64,000 nt of DNA from Sphingobium lactosutens DS20 (GCF_000445105.1 NZ_ATDP01000073.1:1-64000); one strand, 5' to 3'; positions 28,908-36,996 are shown, counted from the stretch's first letter. The notes: generated by a model not told the origin, from the letters alone. Program-made: numbers and translations.

Positions 28908-29375
28908 CTATGTTTTTGGCGTTACATCCACCTGATGCAGCACCTGTTTCTCGATGCCTTCACCAACAACGATCTGCCATCGAAGAAATGTGGCAGCGTA
29001 ATCGCTGGTACAGGGTGGTAAATTATCAAGCAGCGGCACGGCTATCGTAGGGCTGCCATGACCCCGCCGCCCGTTGATCGAAAGAGAGCTGTCATGTCGA
29101 ACCATCGAGCCTAAGGGACTGCGGAATCCCTGCGATGCACTGAGAGACGCCGGGTCAATTTCGACATGGACATGGGGTACATGCACCCCTTTCCACGCGG
29201 TATTACCCTCGCGCTCAAAGGCCAGAAAACCTGACTCAAGCATCACGGCCATTTTGGTGCTGTTCAGCGCGAACAGCAGCATTCGCTCTCCGTCATTGTC
29301 GCGGGGAAGCAGCAGCGCCATTTCTTCGCCTTCGGAGATGGGGCCGACGAAAAATTGTGAGGGTCTTAGCATCAC
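28908..29375 (-). CDS. Hypothetical protein, second gene of the TIR cassette
   Basis: A 155-residue soluble protein of unknown family. It starts with GTG at 29375 or ATG at 29372, only seven bases after the TIR gene stop, implying co-translation. Content such as VPHVHVEIDP and SPTIAVPLLDNLPPC suggests a beta-rich fold. It may be a partner, sensor or inhibitor of the TIR protein; this is inferred from position only. Confidence 0.6.
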   Translation of the reverse strand: MMLRPSQFFVGPISEGEEMALLLPRDNDGERMLLFALNSTKMAVMLESGFLAFEREGNTAWKGVHVPHVHVEIDPASLSASQGFRSPLGSMVRHDSSLSINGRRGHGSPTIAVPLLDNLPPCTSDYAATFLRWQIVVGEGIEKQVLHQVDVTPKT

Positions 29376-29382
29376 GGGCTTC

Positions 29383-30351
29383 CTAACGTTGCTGGAGCGG
29401 CTCTACGAGCATCGCCCAAAACAGTTCAGCTGCGCCTTCCTGCGACAGCTTGCTATCGCGGTTCCCGCCATAATGCGCCATGCCCATACCCCTGAGGTAG
29501 AGCATCTGGTCGTCAGCTTCGACGGTCAGGCATTCGTTGAATGAGTTGCTATCGCTGGTCTCCGACGACGAATAAGCGATGCCGTTGGCAAAAAACTGGC
29601 CGCCGACAAACACGGTGCAGCGTGCAAGGGACTTTCCGGCACGGTAGATAACGGCGCTGAACCTATTGGCATCAATGCGGCGATAGGCACCCTCGATGCC
29701 TTGGTTGCGCGCTTCCAGCTCGCCAAGGGAGTTCTCGAAGAACCGGGCGATGAACTCAAAGGTTTCGAGCTTGAACCGATCCTTGTCGCGCTCGGAAAAC
29801 TCCTTGGCGAGGCGCAGATTGCTGGAGCGTGGCCCCGACGAAAAGGAAGAAGGCGCAGCCGCAGGCGGCGCAATGGGCGGTGCATCACTACGAGCCGAGC
29901 GAACAGGTGACGCCCCTGTGTCCTTGGCAGCTGCCTTAATCGCTTGCGCCACTTGCAAAAACGCCTCGTCGCGGTCGGGCCATTGGGTGATGGCCTTCCC
30001 ATCACGCGGCGCAGCGAGCAATTTGCCGAAGGGAGCATCGTGCCAGTCGCACGGGCGGAGAATGACAGGGATGACGCGCGCTTCGCCGCGTTCATGCCGC
30101 TGCATGGCAAGGGTCATTTCCCGCTCATAGCAATAATCTGAGGCCAGAAAAGCAGGGCTGACCAGTAAGAGGATGATATCCGCCGCTTGCAGGTTAGCGT
30201 CAATTGAGGGATCAAACTCCGATCCTGCCAGAATGCGCCGATCGTGCCAGGTTGAAATGACCTGCTGCCGCTTGAGAATGGCTAGCTGCTCCTCAAGCTG
30301 ATCGCGCAGCGCTTCATCGGCATGGGAGTATGAAAAGAAAATCGAGCGCAC
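29383..30351 (-). CDS. TIR-domain protein with unknown C-terminal domain
   Basis: A 322-residue protein starting with GTG at 30351 behind a strong AAGGAGG site. Residues 1-~150 are a TIR domain: IFFSYSHADEALRDQLEEQL, then ADIILLLVSPAFLASDYCYE with the Glu position used for NAD hydrolysis in enzymatic TIRs, then VIPVILRPCDWHDAPF. A Ser/Pro-rich linker (about 150-180) leads to a ~140-residue C-terminal region with no family I recognise. Bacterial TIR proteins often act as NAD-depleting effectors of antiphage systems, with the extra domain or neighbours as sensor. Such a role is plausible here but unproven. Confidence 0.8.
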   Translation of the reverse strand: MRSIFFSYSHADEALRDQLEEQLAILKRQQVISTWHDRRILAGSEFDPSIDANLQAADIILLLVSPAFLASDYCYEREMTLAMQRHERGEARVIPVILRPCDWHDAPFGKLLAAPRDGKAITQWPDRDEAFLQVAQAIKAAAKDTGASPVRSARSDAPPIAPPAAAPSSFSSGPRSSNLRLAKEFSERDKDRFKLETFEFIARFFENSLGELEARNQGIEGAYRRIDANRFSAVIYRAGKSLARCTVFVGGQFFANGIAYSSSETSDSNSFNECLTVEADDQMLYLRGMGMAHYGGNRDSKLSQEGAAELFWAMLVEPLQQR

Positions 30352-30489
30352 ACCGCCTCCTTTATCGCTTCATTGGTAGCGGTCGGCGGATAGGTCGGCA
30401 AGCGAATCGATCACTATATGTTCTGGAACAATCGCCTTGTCAGCTGGCTTCGGACGCGCCCGCCACAGGGCTTGCGTGGCGGTTGCCTA

Positions 30490-31026
30490 TCAGGCCCCCG
30501 CGAACACATGCACGGCGTCCCACGCCGTCTGCACGGTGAACAGGTCGCCATTCAGTTCGGCGTCGCGGGCCATCGCCTGATAGTCGATATAGTAGCGCAG
30601 GCTATGCGGGATGACGGTGCTTTCCTCGGTCATGTCCTGCATATAGTCGGCAAGGCTGTGATGGCTGCCCATATAGCGTTCTTCCAACGTCTCCCGTGCT
30701 TCGTCTACGTCGCCAGCGCAATGATCCAGCAGCGCTGCGCCTAATGTTCCATGCTCGGCGATGAACGCCGCCAACGCTGCCACGCGGTCAAGGCTGGCAT
30801 ATTCCTCAATTCGAATGCCGCCAAACCCTTCATAGTCATGAATAGCCCATTCGTCGCCCCCAGCGATGGGGGATGCGGCAAGCATGGCGTTCACCTCATC
30901 CCATAAGGTCCATGCTTCCTGCGCGGCATCAATCCACGCGCCATGCAGCATGCCGTTATTGTAGGCCGCAAGGCAGGCCACGTAGATGCGGGGTGTTTCG
31001 GTCTGGCTGGTGATGGTTGCTCCCAT
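30490..31026 (-). CDS. ardA: Antirestriction protein ArdA
   Basis: A 178-residue acidic ArdA protein, a DNA mimic that blocks type I restriction enzymes when mobile DNA enters a new cell. The ATG at 31026 (MGATITSQTETPRIYVACLA) is chosen over longer alternatives. Typical features are YNNGMLHGAWIDA, EWAIHDYEGFGG, ADYMQDM and the very high Asp/Glu content. It is common on plasmids and ICEs and fits a transferable element. Confidence 0.9.
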   Translation of the reverse strand: MGATITSQTETPRIYVACLAAYNNGMLHGAWIDAAQEAWTLWDEVNAMLAASPIAGGDEWAIHDYEGFGGIRIEEYASLDRVAALAAFIAEHGTLGAALLDHCAGDVDEARETLEERYMGSHHSLADYMQDMTEESTVIPHSLRYYIDYQAMARDAELNGDLFTVQTAWDAVHVFAGA

Positions 31027-31194
31027 GATATTCTCCGTAGGTTTGGGTTTCAGTGCTGATCTGAAACCCTGCCTCGTGGCGAACAGCGGGGGGCAAGCGG
31101 AGCAAGTGCCTTCGCGGGGAACCGGCTGCACGAAGGAAGCTGGGCGGAAGGCGCTTCGCAGTGCGCTAGGGGCAGCGCCCCAGTGAAGCGTTCG

Positions 31195-31262
31195 TGATCG
31201 TCACCTTGGGCGGAAACACCGCGGGTGGTTCCGGGAGCGCCAGCGAGTAGAGCCCGGGCCGG
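31195..31262. repeat. Hairpin repeat, copy 1, within a 330-base gene-free gap
   Basis: Bases 31027-31356 hold no recognised gene; they separate divergent ardA and the GHKL gene. Inside is a ~68-base segment related to 35241-35314. Both share GGTTCCGGGAGCGCCAGCG followed by GTAGAGC and CGGGC, and both form a hairpin ending in TTCCG. Here the stem is CGGAAACACC/GGTGGTTCCG with one mismatch. Confidence 0.6.
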
Positions 31263-31356
31263 AGGCAACGCCTTTTAAATTGGCGGAGTGATTTTCGTAT
31301 TGCGGAATAGGTATTTTGAAGCGCAAGATCAGCCTTCACGAAATTGTGGATGTTAA

Positions 31357-32166
31357 ATGGCATCTATTCAGGCCGACTTCACGGTTGCAGATGATATTTT
31401 GCAGGAAGCCGCTTCTCAGCGCCTAACGGGGCACGGTCCTATTGCGATAAACCGCTCAGGTCGCATCGGCCCATTGATCGAACTGGCTATGGCGGCCACT
31501 CAATTCAGTGAGCAATACCACCTCGTGACAATCAATAGTAGGTTCTCGGCCGATCTGACCGAAGCCATGCGCAGTCGACAGCCGTTTGGGAGCAGGCTCA
31601 ATGATCATGCCGGGGTTTTTCCGTTAGGCCGTGATAACCCGATCATTGCCGCCGCAACTCGATGGGATCAGTGGACCCTCCACGCCGAAAATGTTGCCAA
31701 GGGAAAGGGTTTAAATCCACACCTCATCGCCGCGCTGATGGGGGCGATGGTGGAACTTCAAGACAATATCTACGAACATAGCGGCGCGCCCGAAACAGGC
31801 ATGGTCGCCTATGCGGTAACGCGGCGATCGTTCGAGTTTGTTGTCGCGGATCGTGGCGTTGGGGTGCTGCGTACGCTCCATCAAAATCCGCGTTACGCGG
31901 ACATTGCGGATGCAGGGGTTGCGCTGCAAGAGATGATCAAGGACGGCGTATCGCGCTTCCCGTCAGAAATGGGCCGAGGCCAAGGCTTTAGCCAGTTGTT
32001 TCGGGCTCTTGTCGGGCATAATGCGGAATTGCGTTTTCGTAGTGGCGATCACGCGCTGACGATGCGCCCCACCACAGACCCTCTCCACGGTGAAACCGCT
32101 GTCGCTCATGTGGCACCATTAGATGGCCTTGCGATCTCGGTTTTCTATCGCACCGAGGCGCATTGA
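31357..32166 (+). CDS. GHKL-type ATPase (anti-sigma/histidine-kinase-like)
   Basis: A 269-residue protein with a C-terminal GHKL ATPase domain. The N box is ELQDNIYEHSG, the G1 box is VVADRGVGVLRTL and the G2 segment is GRGQGFSQLF. The N-terminal ~100 residues look STAS-like or linker-like but are not assigned. No kinase phospho-acceptor domain is present, so it resembles RsbW-type switch kinases or stand-alone GHKL ATPases. A STAS-like gene lies close by on the opposite strand. The 3' end overlaps the convergent DUF4417-like gene by 48 bases. Confidence 0.8.
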   Translation: MASIQADFTVADDILQEAASQRLTGHGPIAINRSGRIGPLIELAMAATQFSEQYHLVTINSRFSADLTEAMRSRQPFGSRLNDHAGVFPLGRDNPIIAAATRWDQWTLHAENVAKGKGLNPHLIAALMGAMVELQDNIYEHSGAPETGMVAYAVTRRSFEFVVADRGVGVLRTLHQNPRYADIADAGVALQEMIKDGVSRFPSEMGRGQGFSQLFRALVGHNAELRFRSGDHALTMRPTTDPLHGETAVAHVAPLDGLAISVFYRTEAH

Positions 32167-33306
32167 TTGCACAAACCGGCGGTCGGCGTGCAAACGCTCC
32201 AAATAGGTGTGATGGCTGTGCAAAGTGGCCACGTTATGCTGGAGCAGATCATCGATCGGTTCGCCCTCGGCGGTCGGATGACTTCGCCACATGAGCTTTC
32301 CCGCTTCGGTGAAATAGGCCTGCTTGCGGCAGCGTGACTTTGTGAAGGCGTCGGTATCGATCATTGTAACGGTGGCAAACGACTGCCGTAGCGGTTCCAA
32401 CACTCTCCCGCCGCCGCGCAGGACCAGGCGGAGCGGCCGTGATACGTGCGCGGCCAACTCAGTGAGACGGGCAACGTGCCAATCAATGCGGCTACCCCTG
32501 CCAGCGCCAGTGGCGAACTCAACGGCGAGGCAACTGATTTCAGGCCGCGTCTCAATAAGCTCTGCCCATCGTTCGTAGTCCCGTTCCGTGCGGGCATTGA
32601 TATGTAGGGCGGTCGGAATGCCGGTCTGCGCCATTTCGACCCATACGAGCATGATCCGCTTCATGGCATGCAGATTGTCCGAACGGGGAACGCCGGTCAG
32701 TACGCTGAAATTGGGCGGCGTCAGCAAAGCGATATTCAGCGCGGCCAACTGCTTCAGAAGGGCTGGGCGATTCGGTAGCGCCCAATACCGCTCAATCCGA
32801 CGATCGCGGGCCACACCCGAGACGACCAGCCGGGCGTGGGGATCGATACCGAACTGTGTGGCGAGTGCCTCACGATCGCGAAACCGTAGCACACCCTTGT
32901 CCAGATCAACCAATTTGTGGAGTGGCAAAGCGACCATGGGAAAGTTCAGTCTGGCGTGCCGGGCTGAATTATGTTCGATCAAGGGCACCATGCTGGGCAA
33001 GCTGGCCACGCCGACCTCCGGCGCGCGCGGCGCCTTCATGAGGTCGAATGTGCCGACCTCCCGATAGCGCGCGACGTACGTTGCGGGATTACCCCTGCAA
33101 ACAAGATCACAGGCGTTCTTGTCGGGGCACCGGCAATAGTCGTTGCAATCGAAAAAGCTCGCGCCGCTGTGAACGCCGCCACAGATTTCCTTATCAACGC
33201 ACGTCCAGCAGCCAAGCGAAGCTGGCGCGCGCGCCGCGTCATCCCACAACGATTGCGAATTGGGGACGCGGCGTAACTGGGGATCGGGGGGCTGAGTTTC
33301 CTTCAT
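32119..33306 (-). CDS. DUF4417-like protein with Cys-rich N-terminus
   Basis: A 395-residue protein starting at ATG 33306, four bases inside the preceding gene. The N-terminus has about eight cysteines in a cluster (CWTCVDKEICGG, then CNDYCRCPDKNACDLVC), suggesting zinc or Fe-S binding. The remainder resembles DUF4417 proteins: SGVARDRRIERYWALPNR, LTPPNFSVLTGVPRSDNL and TALHINARTERDYERW. That family is found on phages and plasmids and has no established activity. The family call is by recollection only. Confidence 0.6.
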   Translation of the reverse strand: MKETQPPDPQLRRVPNSQSLWDDAARAPASLGCWTCVDKEICGGVHSGASFFDCNDYCRCPDKNACDLVCRGNPATYVARYREVGTFDLMKAPRAPEVGVASLPSMVPLIEHNSARHARLNFPMVALPLHKLVDLDKGVLRFRDREALATQFGIDPHARLVVSGVARDRRIERYWALPNRPALLKQLAALNIALLTPPNFSVLTGVPRSDNLHAMKRIMLVWVEMAQTGIPTALHINARTERDYERWAELIETRPEISCLAVEFATGAGRGSRIDWHVARLTELAAHVSRPLRLVLRGGGRVLEPLRQSFATVTMIDTDAFTKSRCRKQAYFTEAGKLMWRSHPTAEGEPIDDLLQHNVATLHSHHTYLERLHADRRFVQSMRLGAIENRDRKAI

Positions 33307-33653
33307 CGGATGCTCACCTCTGCATTGTTTCCAAACAGGCCGACGCGCTCGACCGTACCTAAAGCGATGCCACCGCAGTCCGCGATGGCGGCGTGCATGT
33401 CGGCTGGAATGCTGGCAATGGTCCCAACCTGCTGCTGGCCACTGCAAATGATGACCGTGTTACCGTTGGATTGGACGATCAGTTGATCGCCAGCCTTAAG
33501 TTGTGTGCCGCATTGGAGGTCGGCCGTGATCGTCCGCTGCCGGTTGGAGAACTGCACGTCAAAAAGGCCCGGCAGCTTCAATCGATCGAGCCCTTTGTCC
33601 CAGCGTTTCCGCCAAGGTTTGCCCGATTGCTCACGAATAAAATCGACTCCCAT
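33303..33653 (-). CDS. Hypothetical protein in the STAS/DUF4417 operon
   Basis: A 116-residue protein of unknown function. Its ATG at 33653 shares one base with the stop of the STAS-like gene, and its stop overlaps the next ATG by four bases. The three are thus one tightly coupled operon. The sequence is beta-rich (TADLQCGTQLKAGDQLIVQS, TVIICSGQQQVGTIASI) and suggests a small barrel domain. No catalytic motif is seen. Confidence 0.6.
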   Translation of the reverse strand: MGVDFIREQSGKPWRKRWDKGLDRLKLPGLFDVQFSNRQRTITADLQCGTQLKAGDQLIVQSNGNTVIICSGQQQVGTIASIPADMHAAIADCGGIALGTVERVGLFGNNAEVSIR

Positions 33654-34231
33654 TATATGGCCTCCATCACGGGCGAGAACATTTTGGTTTTCCCAGTCTT
33701 CAGCTCCATCAAAATGCCTTTGGATGCGAGCGTGGCGAGCCGGTTGTTCCAGGCGGTCGTGCCGATACCTTCTTCGGGACGAAGTTTAGCAAGCTCTGGT
33801 GCTGAGATAGGGCGGTGTTGCGCGATCAAGTGAAGGGTATTCATTTGCGCGGCGTCGAGTTCGCCGAGAATATGAGCGTCGGTAGGCTCGCCTTCATTGT
33901 CCAACACGCATGCCCAAATCGCGTCATTGCGGTCTTTCAGGTAGACGGTGAGTTCTTCTTCGATCGTTGCATTGGCGTTGGCCACGACCGGATACAGCGT
34001 GCCGATGGCATTCCGACTGAAATCGCGAAATCCCAAAACGGCCTCCCGCAAAAAGGAGCCGGTGGCGATGTCTACTCCACCGAAATCCAGATAGGCGATG
34101 GCCGGCTGGGGAACGGGCCTGGTTTCGGCAATAAGCTGCGCCAGCATCTGTCGGCCCATGGCTGTCCCCGCCAACGTGACACGATTAGATGCGATTGAAA
34201 GAATATGGTATCGAATCATCATCATCCTCAT
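33653..34231 (-). CDS. STAS-like (DUF4325) protein with C-terminal winged helix
   Basis: A 192-residue two-domain protein. Residues 1-~100 resemble the STAS-like DUF4325 domain (YLDFGGVDIATGSFLREAVLGF), which often accompanies GHKL ATPases. Residues ~130-190 look like a winged helix-turn-helix (LHLIAQHRPISAPELAKL, then LATLASKGILMEL). Several ATGs lie at the start (34231, 34225, 34222, 34219), so the true start may be slightly downstream. It is first in an operon with the 116-residue and DUF4417-like genes. A regulatory partner-switch role is inferred. Confidence 0.68.
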   Translation of the reverse strand: MRMMMIRYHILSIASNRVTLAGTAMGRQMLAQLIAETRPVPQPAIAYLDFGGVDIATGSFLREAVLGFRDFSRNAIGTLYPVVANANATIEEELTVYLKDRNDAIWACVLDNEGEPTDAHILGELDAAQMNTLHLIAQHRPISAPELAKLRPEEGIGTTAWNNRLATLASKGILMELKTGKTKMFSPVMEAI

Positions 34232-34244
34232 TTACATAAGTGAG
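34227..34244. promoter_or_regulatory. Near-perfect palindrome at the STAS-wHTH gene start
   Basis: CTCATTTACATAAGTGAG: arms CTCATTTA and TAAGTGAG pair with one mismatch. It covers the first ATG of the winged-helix gene and is a candidate autoregulatory operator. Confidence 0.4.
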
Positions 34245-34420
34245 AATAATGAATGCGGTGACCGGGTCAAGCTCCCTTTTCAAAATCCGTGCTGCCTGTG
34301 GATAAGTTACCGGCAGGGGATCGCTGAGGGGCGTTCCCGTAATCCGAATGCCGTGAGCTATAAAAATGGCATTTATAACTCATGCCTTCGTCTAGCAGGG
34401 ATTGATTGACGATCCGCCCT

Positions 34421-34441
34421 TTGTATGCTATTGTCATACAA
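34421..34441. promoter_or_regulatory. Inverted-repeat operator of the TacAT-like pair
   Basis: Perfect 7-bp arms TTGTATG and CATACAA separated by seven bases, ending 13 bases before the antitoxin ATG. DUF1778 antitoxins autoregulate through such repeats. Confidence 0.7.
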
Positions 34442-34454
34442 GAAGTGAGGTTTT

Positions 34455-34727
34455 ATGGCTAGTTCATCGCCTGCGGTATTGAGTGTCCGGGTCAGTCCGG
34501 CGGAACGCGTGCTGCTTGAAACTGCGGCGGATCACGCGCGCACGAACCTGAGTGATTTCATTCGCCGCAAAGCTATCGAGGCGGCGGAGCAGGATGTGCT
34601 TGACCATCGGCTGGTGACGATCCCGGCGGAAGATTGGGACAAGCTCGAGGATTGGGTCAAGGCTCCCGCCAAGGAAGTCCCGGCGCTGCGCAAACTTTCC
34701 GCGACGCGTCCGGCATGGCAGGACTAA
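34455..34727 (+). CDS. DUF1778 (TacA-like) antitoxin
   Basis: A 90-residue ribbon-helix-helix antitoxin of the DUF1778 family. The DNA-binding N-terminus is SVRVSPAERVLLETAADHAR with NLSDFIRRKAIEAAEQ next. The C-terminal tail, expected to wrap the toxin, follows DWDKLEDWV. The stop lies inside the GNAT toxin gene (13-base overlap). An inverted repeat immediately upstream suggests autoregulation. Confidence 0.87.
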   Translation: MASSSPAVLSVRVSPAERVLLETAADHARTNLSDFIRRKAIEAAEQDVLDHRLVTIPAEDWDKLEDWVKAPAKEVPALRKLSATRPAWQD

Positions 34728-35221
34728 CACCACCACGTCCTCTCACTGTCGACGACAACCGCGAAGCCTTCGATTGCGGGCGGGAATCCCTCAATCAATG
34801 GTTCCGCCGCCATGCCTGGCGCAATCAGGAAGCGGGCGTGTCGCGCACCAACATCGTTTGCGATCCCATCACCGGCCATATCGTCGGCTATGTCAGCCTG
34901 TCGGCGGCGCAGATCGAGCGCGCCTTCCTCGCCAAAGCCGACCAGCGCAACCGGCCCGACCCGATCCCGGCGCTACTGCTCGGCCAGCTTGCCGTCGATC
35001 GCCATTATCAGGGTAGGGGCTATGCTCGCTCCCTGATGTTCTTCGCCCTAACGACGGCGGTACGCCTTTCTAACGACATCGGCTGCTTCTGCGTTCTCAC
35101 CCACCCGCTGGATGACGGCGTGCGCGCATTTTATCGGAGCTTCGGGTTTGAGGATGTGCCATTCGACCCGGCGCGCAGTATGGCGGTGCGGATGGTCGAT
35201 CTCGTCAAGAACGGGTTTTGA
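34715..35221 (+). CDS. GNAT toxin (TacT-like)
   Basis: A 168-residue acetyltransferase toxin that, in characterised relatives, acetylates aminoacyl-tRNA and blocks translation. The ATG at 34715 gives a TacT-like N-terminus (LTVDDNREAFDCGRESLNQW). Next come IVGYVSLSAAQI, LLGQLAVDRHYQGRGYARSL (acetyl-CoA loop) and the AFYRSFGFEDVP region. The overlap with the DUF1778 gene supports a toxin-antitoxin pair that would help retain the element. Confidence 0.87.
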   Translation: MAGLTPPRPLTVDDNREAFDCGRESLNQWFRRHAWRNQEAGVSRTNIVCDPITGHIVGYVSLSAAQIERAFLAKADQRNRPDPIPALLLGQLAVDRHYQGRGYARSLMFFALTTAVRLSNDIGCFCVLTHPLDDGVRAFYRSFGFEDVPFDPARSMAVRMVDLVKNGF

Positions 35222-35240
35222 TACGCGGGCAGCGTCCCAG

Positions 35241-35314
35241 CCAAGCGTAAGGATCATCACCGGATGGCGGAACCGCCTTGGCGGTTCCGGGAGCGCCAGC
35301 GGGTAGAGCGCGGG
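35241..35314. repeat. Hairpin repeat, copy 2
   Basis: Related to 31195-31262. It contains a perfect 10-bp stem (CGGAACCGCC/GGCGGTTCCG, two-base loop) followed by the shared GGGAGCGCCAGCG, GTAGAGC and CGGGC blocks. It lies just after the GNAT toxin gene and before the gene at 35347, so it could act as a terminator or as a structured leader. Confidence 0.6.
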
Positions 35315-35346
35315 CAAGACGCATCCATGCTGCGCCCACAACAACA

Positions 35347-36594
35347 ATGCGCTACAGACTGACTATGGCAAACGATTCAAGAGGTCGGCCCCATCAGGAG
35401 GCGCACCCTTCAAAGTTCGGCAAGCGCGATGTGCCTGTTCATGGCAAGCTGGTTCGAGAGAATATCGACAGCCCCGCAACTACGACGGTGCAGAGGTTTC
35501 TCTCGCATCTTGACGAAGCCATTTCCGCTACACGGGGGGCAAAGTCGTTTGGGTCGGAATTATCCGAAACCTATGCCGAGCAATCGGCCCAAGTGGCCAT
35601 TAAGACATTGCTCGCAGGCTTGCCGCTTGGAGGGCAAGAATGGATAACAGGGGTCAGTTATTCAACTGAAATGGACGCCACTGGCGAACAGCAAAGCCAT
35701 ATTGAGTATCTCTACACTTCACCAACCGAACCCCATAGTTTTGACCGTGCCACTCCCGCCAAAATATTGGTGCGGTCCATATTTGAACGGCGCGCCTATT
35801 TTAACAAGACAGTTAACATAGAGGATGGCAACGAGGCGCACGGATATGATGCAACGATTCTGGAAGTCGGTGCCCTAGCGCCTACCGTATCAGCGATTAT
35901 AAATAATACACTGACAGGATTATATGGAAATCCATCGACAAGTGACCTGATTTTTGTTAAACATTGTTGCAATATAATAATAAATATGTGGGAAGACGGA
36001 AGTATATTCCACTACTTCGTCTTACGTTCTTTGCCGAGCAATGTTGACAGTGAAAGCGAACCAGACCTCGTTCAACTATTGGAACGGATACTGGATTACG
36101 CACGCTCGCATGATAAGCAATCGGTTCGCAGCTATGCTGCGCTTCTCTTGCCTGAATGGGGAATTAGTCAAAAATCCCCTGAAAATGCCTCAACTGCGAC
36201 TGAATTGCCAACGATGGCTGCTAAATACGCGGCAGCTAGTGCGCAGCAAAGCCTATCACTCCCCCCGGAAGCGCCGATCAAGTGGAAAGACCGGGAACCG
36301 GGCGAAACCGGGCCGGACTTCACGCGCCGCGTGTATGGGCCATGGCTGGAAGGTGGCATTCCCAAGCGCGTGCTGCGCAAGCTTGATGCGGCGCTGGTGA
36401 ACGAATTGAATACATGGGTGCGCAACGGCAACGAGATGCCTGCCGACATCAAGATACTTACAGTAAGCGAGGAAAACGACCGCCTGCTGAACGCAGGCCC
36501 GGAAGCTATCGGCAAGCATTTAGGCAAGTTCACAGGGGCGGAAGCACTCAGAGAGGCACAGCGATTGCGCTCAGCAGAGGCGCGCAGACGATAA
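35347..36594 (+). CDS. Hypothetical protein with AT-rich core
   Basis: A 415-residue protein of unknown family. The start is ATG 35347 or 35365; the frame is open further upstream without support. There is no signal peptide. The middle (35780-36000) is markedly AT-richer than the flanks and includes a Cys-Cys (FVKHCCNIIINMW). The last ~100 residues (KWKDREPGETGPDFTRRVYG, then PKRVLRKLDAALVNEL) are GC-rich and recall basic DNA- or protein-binding tails on mobile elements. A mosaic origin is suspected. Confidence 0.6.
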   Translation: MRYRLTMANDSRGRPHQEAHPSKFGKRDVPVHGKLVRENIDSPATTTVQRFLSHLDEAISATRGAKSFGSELSETYAEQSAQVAIKTLLAGLPLGGQEWITGVSYSTEMDATGEQQSHIEYLYTSPTEPHSFDRATPAKILVRSIFERRAYFNKTVNIEDGNEAHGYDATILEVGALAPTVSAIINNTLTGLYGNPSTSDLIFVKHCCNIIINMWEDGSIFHYFVLRSLPSNVDSESEPDLVQLLERILDYARSHDKQSVRSYAALLLPEWGISQKSPENASTATELPTMAAKYAAASAQQSLSLPPEAPIKWKDREPGETGPDFTRRVYGPWLEGGIPKRVLRKLDAALVNELNTWVRNGNEMPADIKILTVSEENDRLLNAGPEAIGKHLGKFTGAEALREAQRLRSAEARRR

Positions 36595-36780
36595 TTTAGA
36601 ACGATGCTCGATATGAATTGACGCAATCCTGCGAATCGGCGATACCTCCATCAATGGCCGCACTGAGCGGTTCAATGCGGCCAGAACTGCCTAATGCCGA
36701 AAGCCACCCAACACGCCCCCTATCGGGCGTGAACGGGATCGGCTGGCTGGCGGCGGCTCATGGTGGAAGGGAACTGGACA

Positions 36781-36936
36781 ATGAGTAATTACAAGAAGCC
36801 CAGCTTTTGGGAGCGGGTCGCCAACGCGGGTGCGGCGGCGGTCATTGGCACCGTCATCGGCGGGTTGATTGGGGGGCCTGCGGGTGCCGTGGTCGGCGCG
36901 AAGGTCGGCGGATGCTGCGGTGGTGGCGCTGGCTAG
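36781..36936 (+). CDS. Small glycine-zipper peptide (51 aa)
   Basis: A short gene with a GGAAGGGA-type ribosome-binding site. After a polar start (MSNYKKPSFWERVANAG) it encodes a hydrophobic, glycine-spaced helix (AVIGTVIGGLIGGPAGAVVG) and ends in GGCCGGGAG. This glycine-zipper pattern is seen in membrane-inserting peptides, including some toxins and bacteriocins. Function is not assigned. The 186-base gap before it shows no gene. Confidence 0.5.
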   Translation: MSNYKKPSFWERVANAGAAAVIGTVIGGLIGGPAGAVVGAKVGGCCGGGAG

Positions 36937-36996
36937 CGCCATGCGCTGAACGGCGGTGTGCGGGAACCCGCGCACCGCCTAGCGGGGAGAACTCCC

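Noticed and set aside
36691..36975. Minus-strand frame opposite the glycine-zipper peptide
   Set aside because: No ribosome-binding site or family features. The plus-strand peptide has both a site and a coherent helix.
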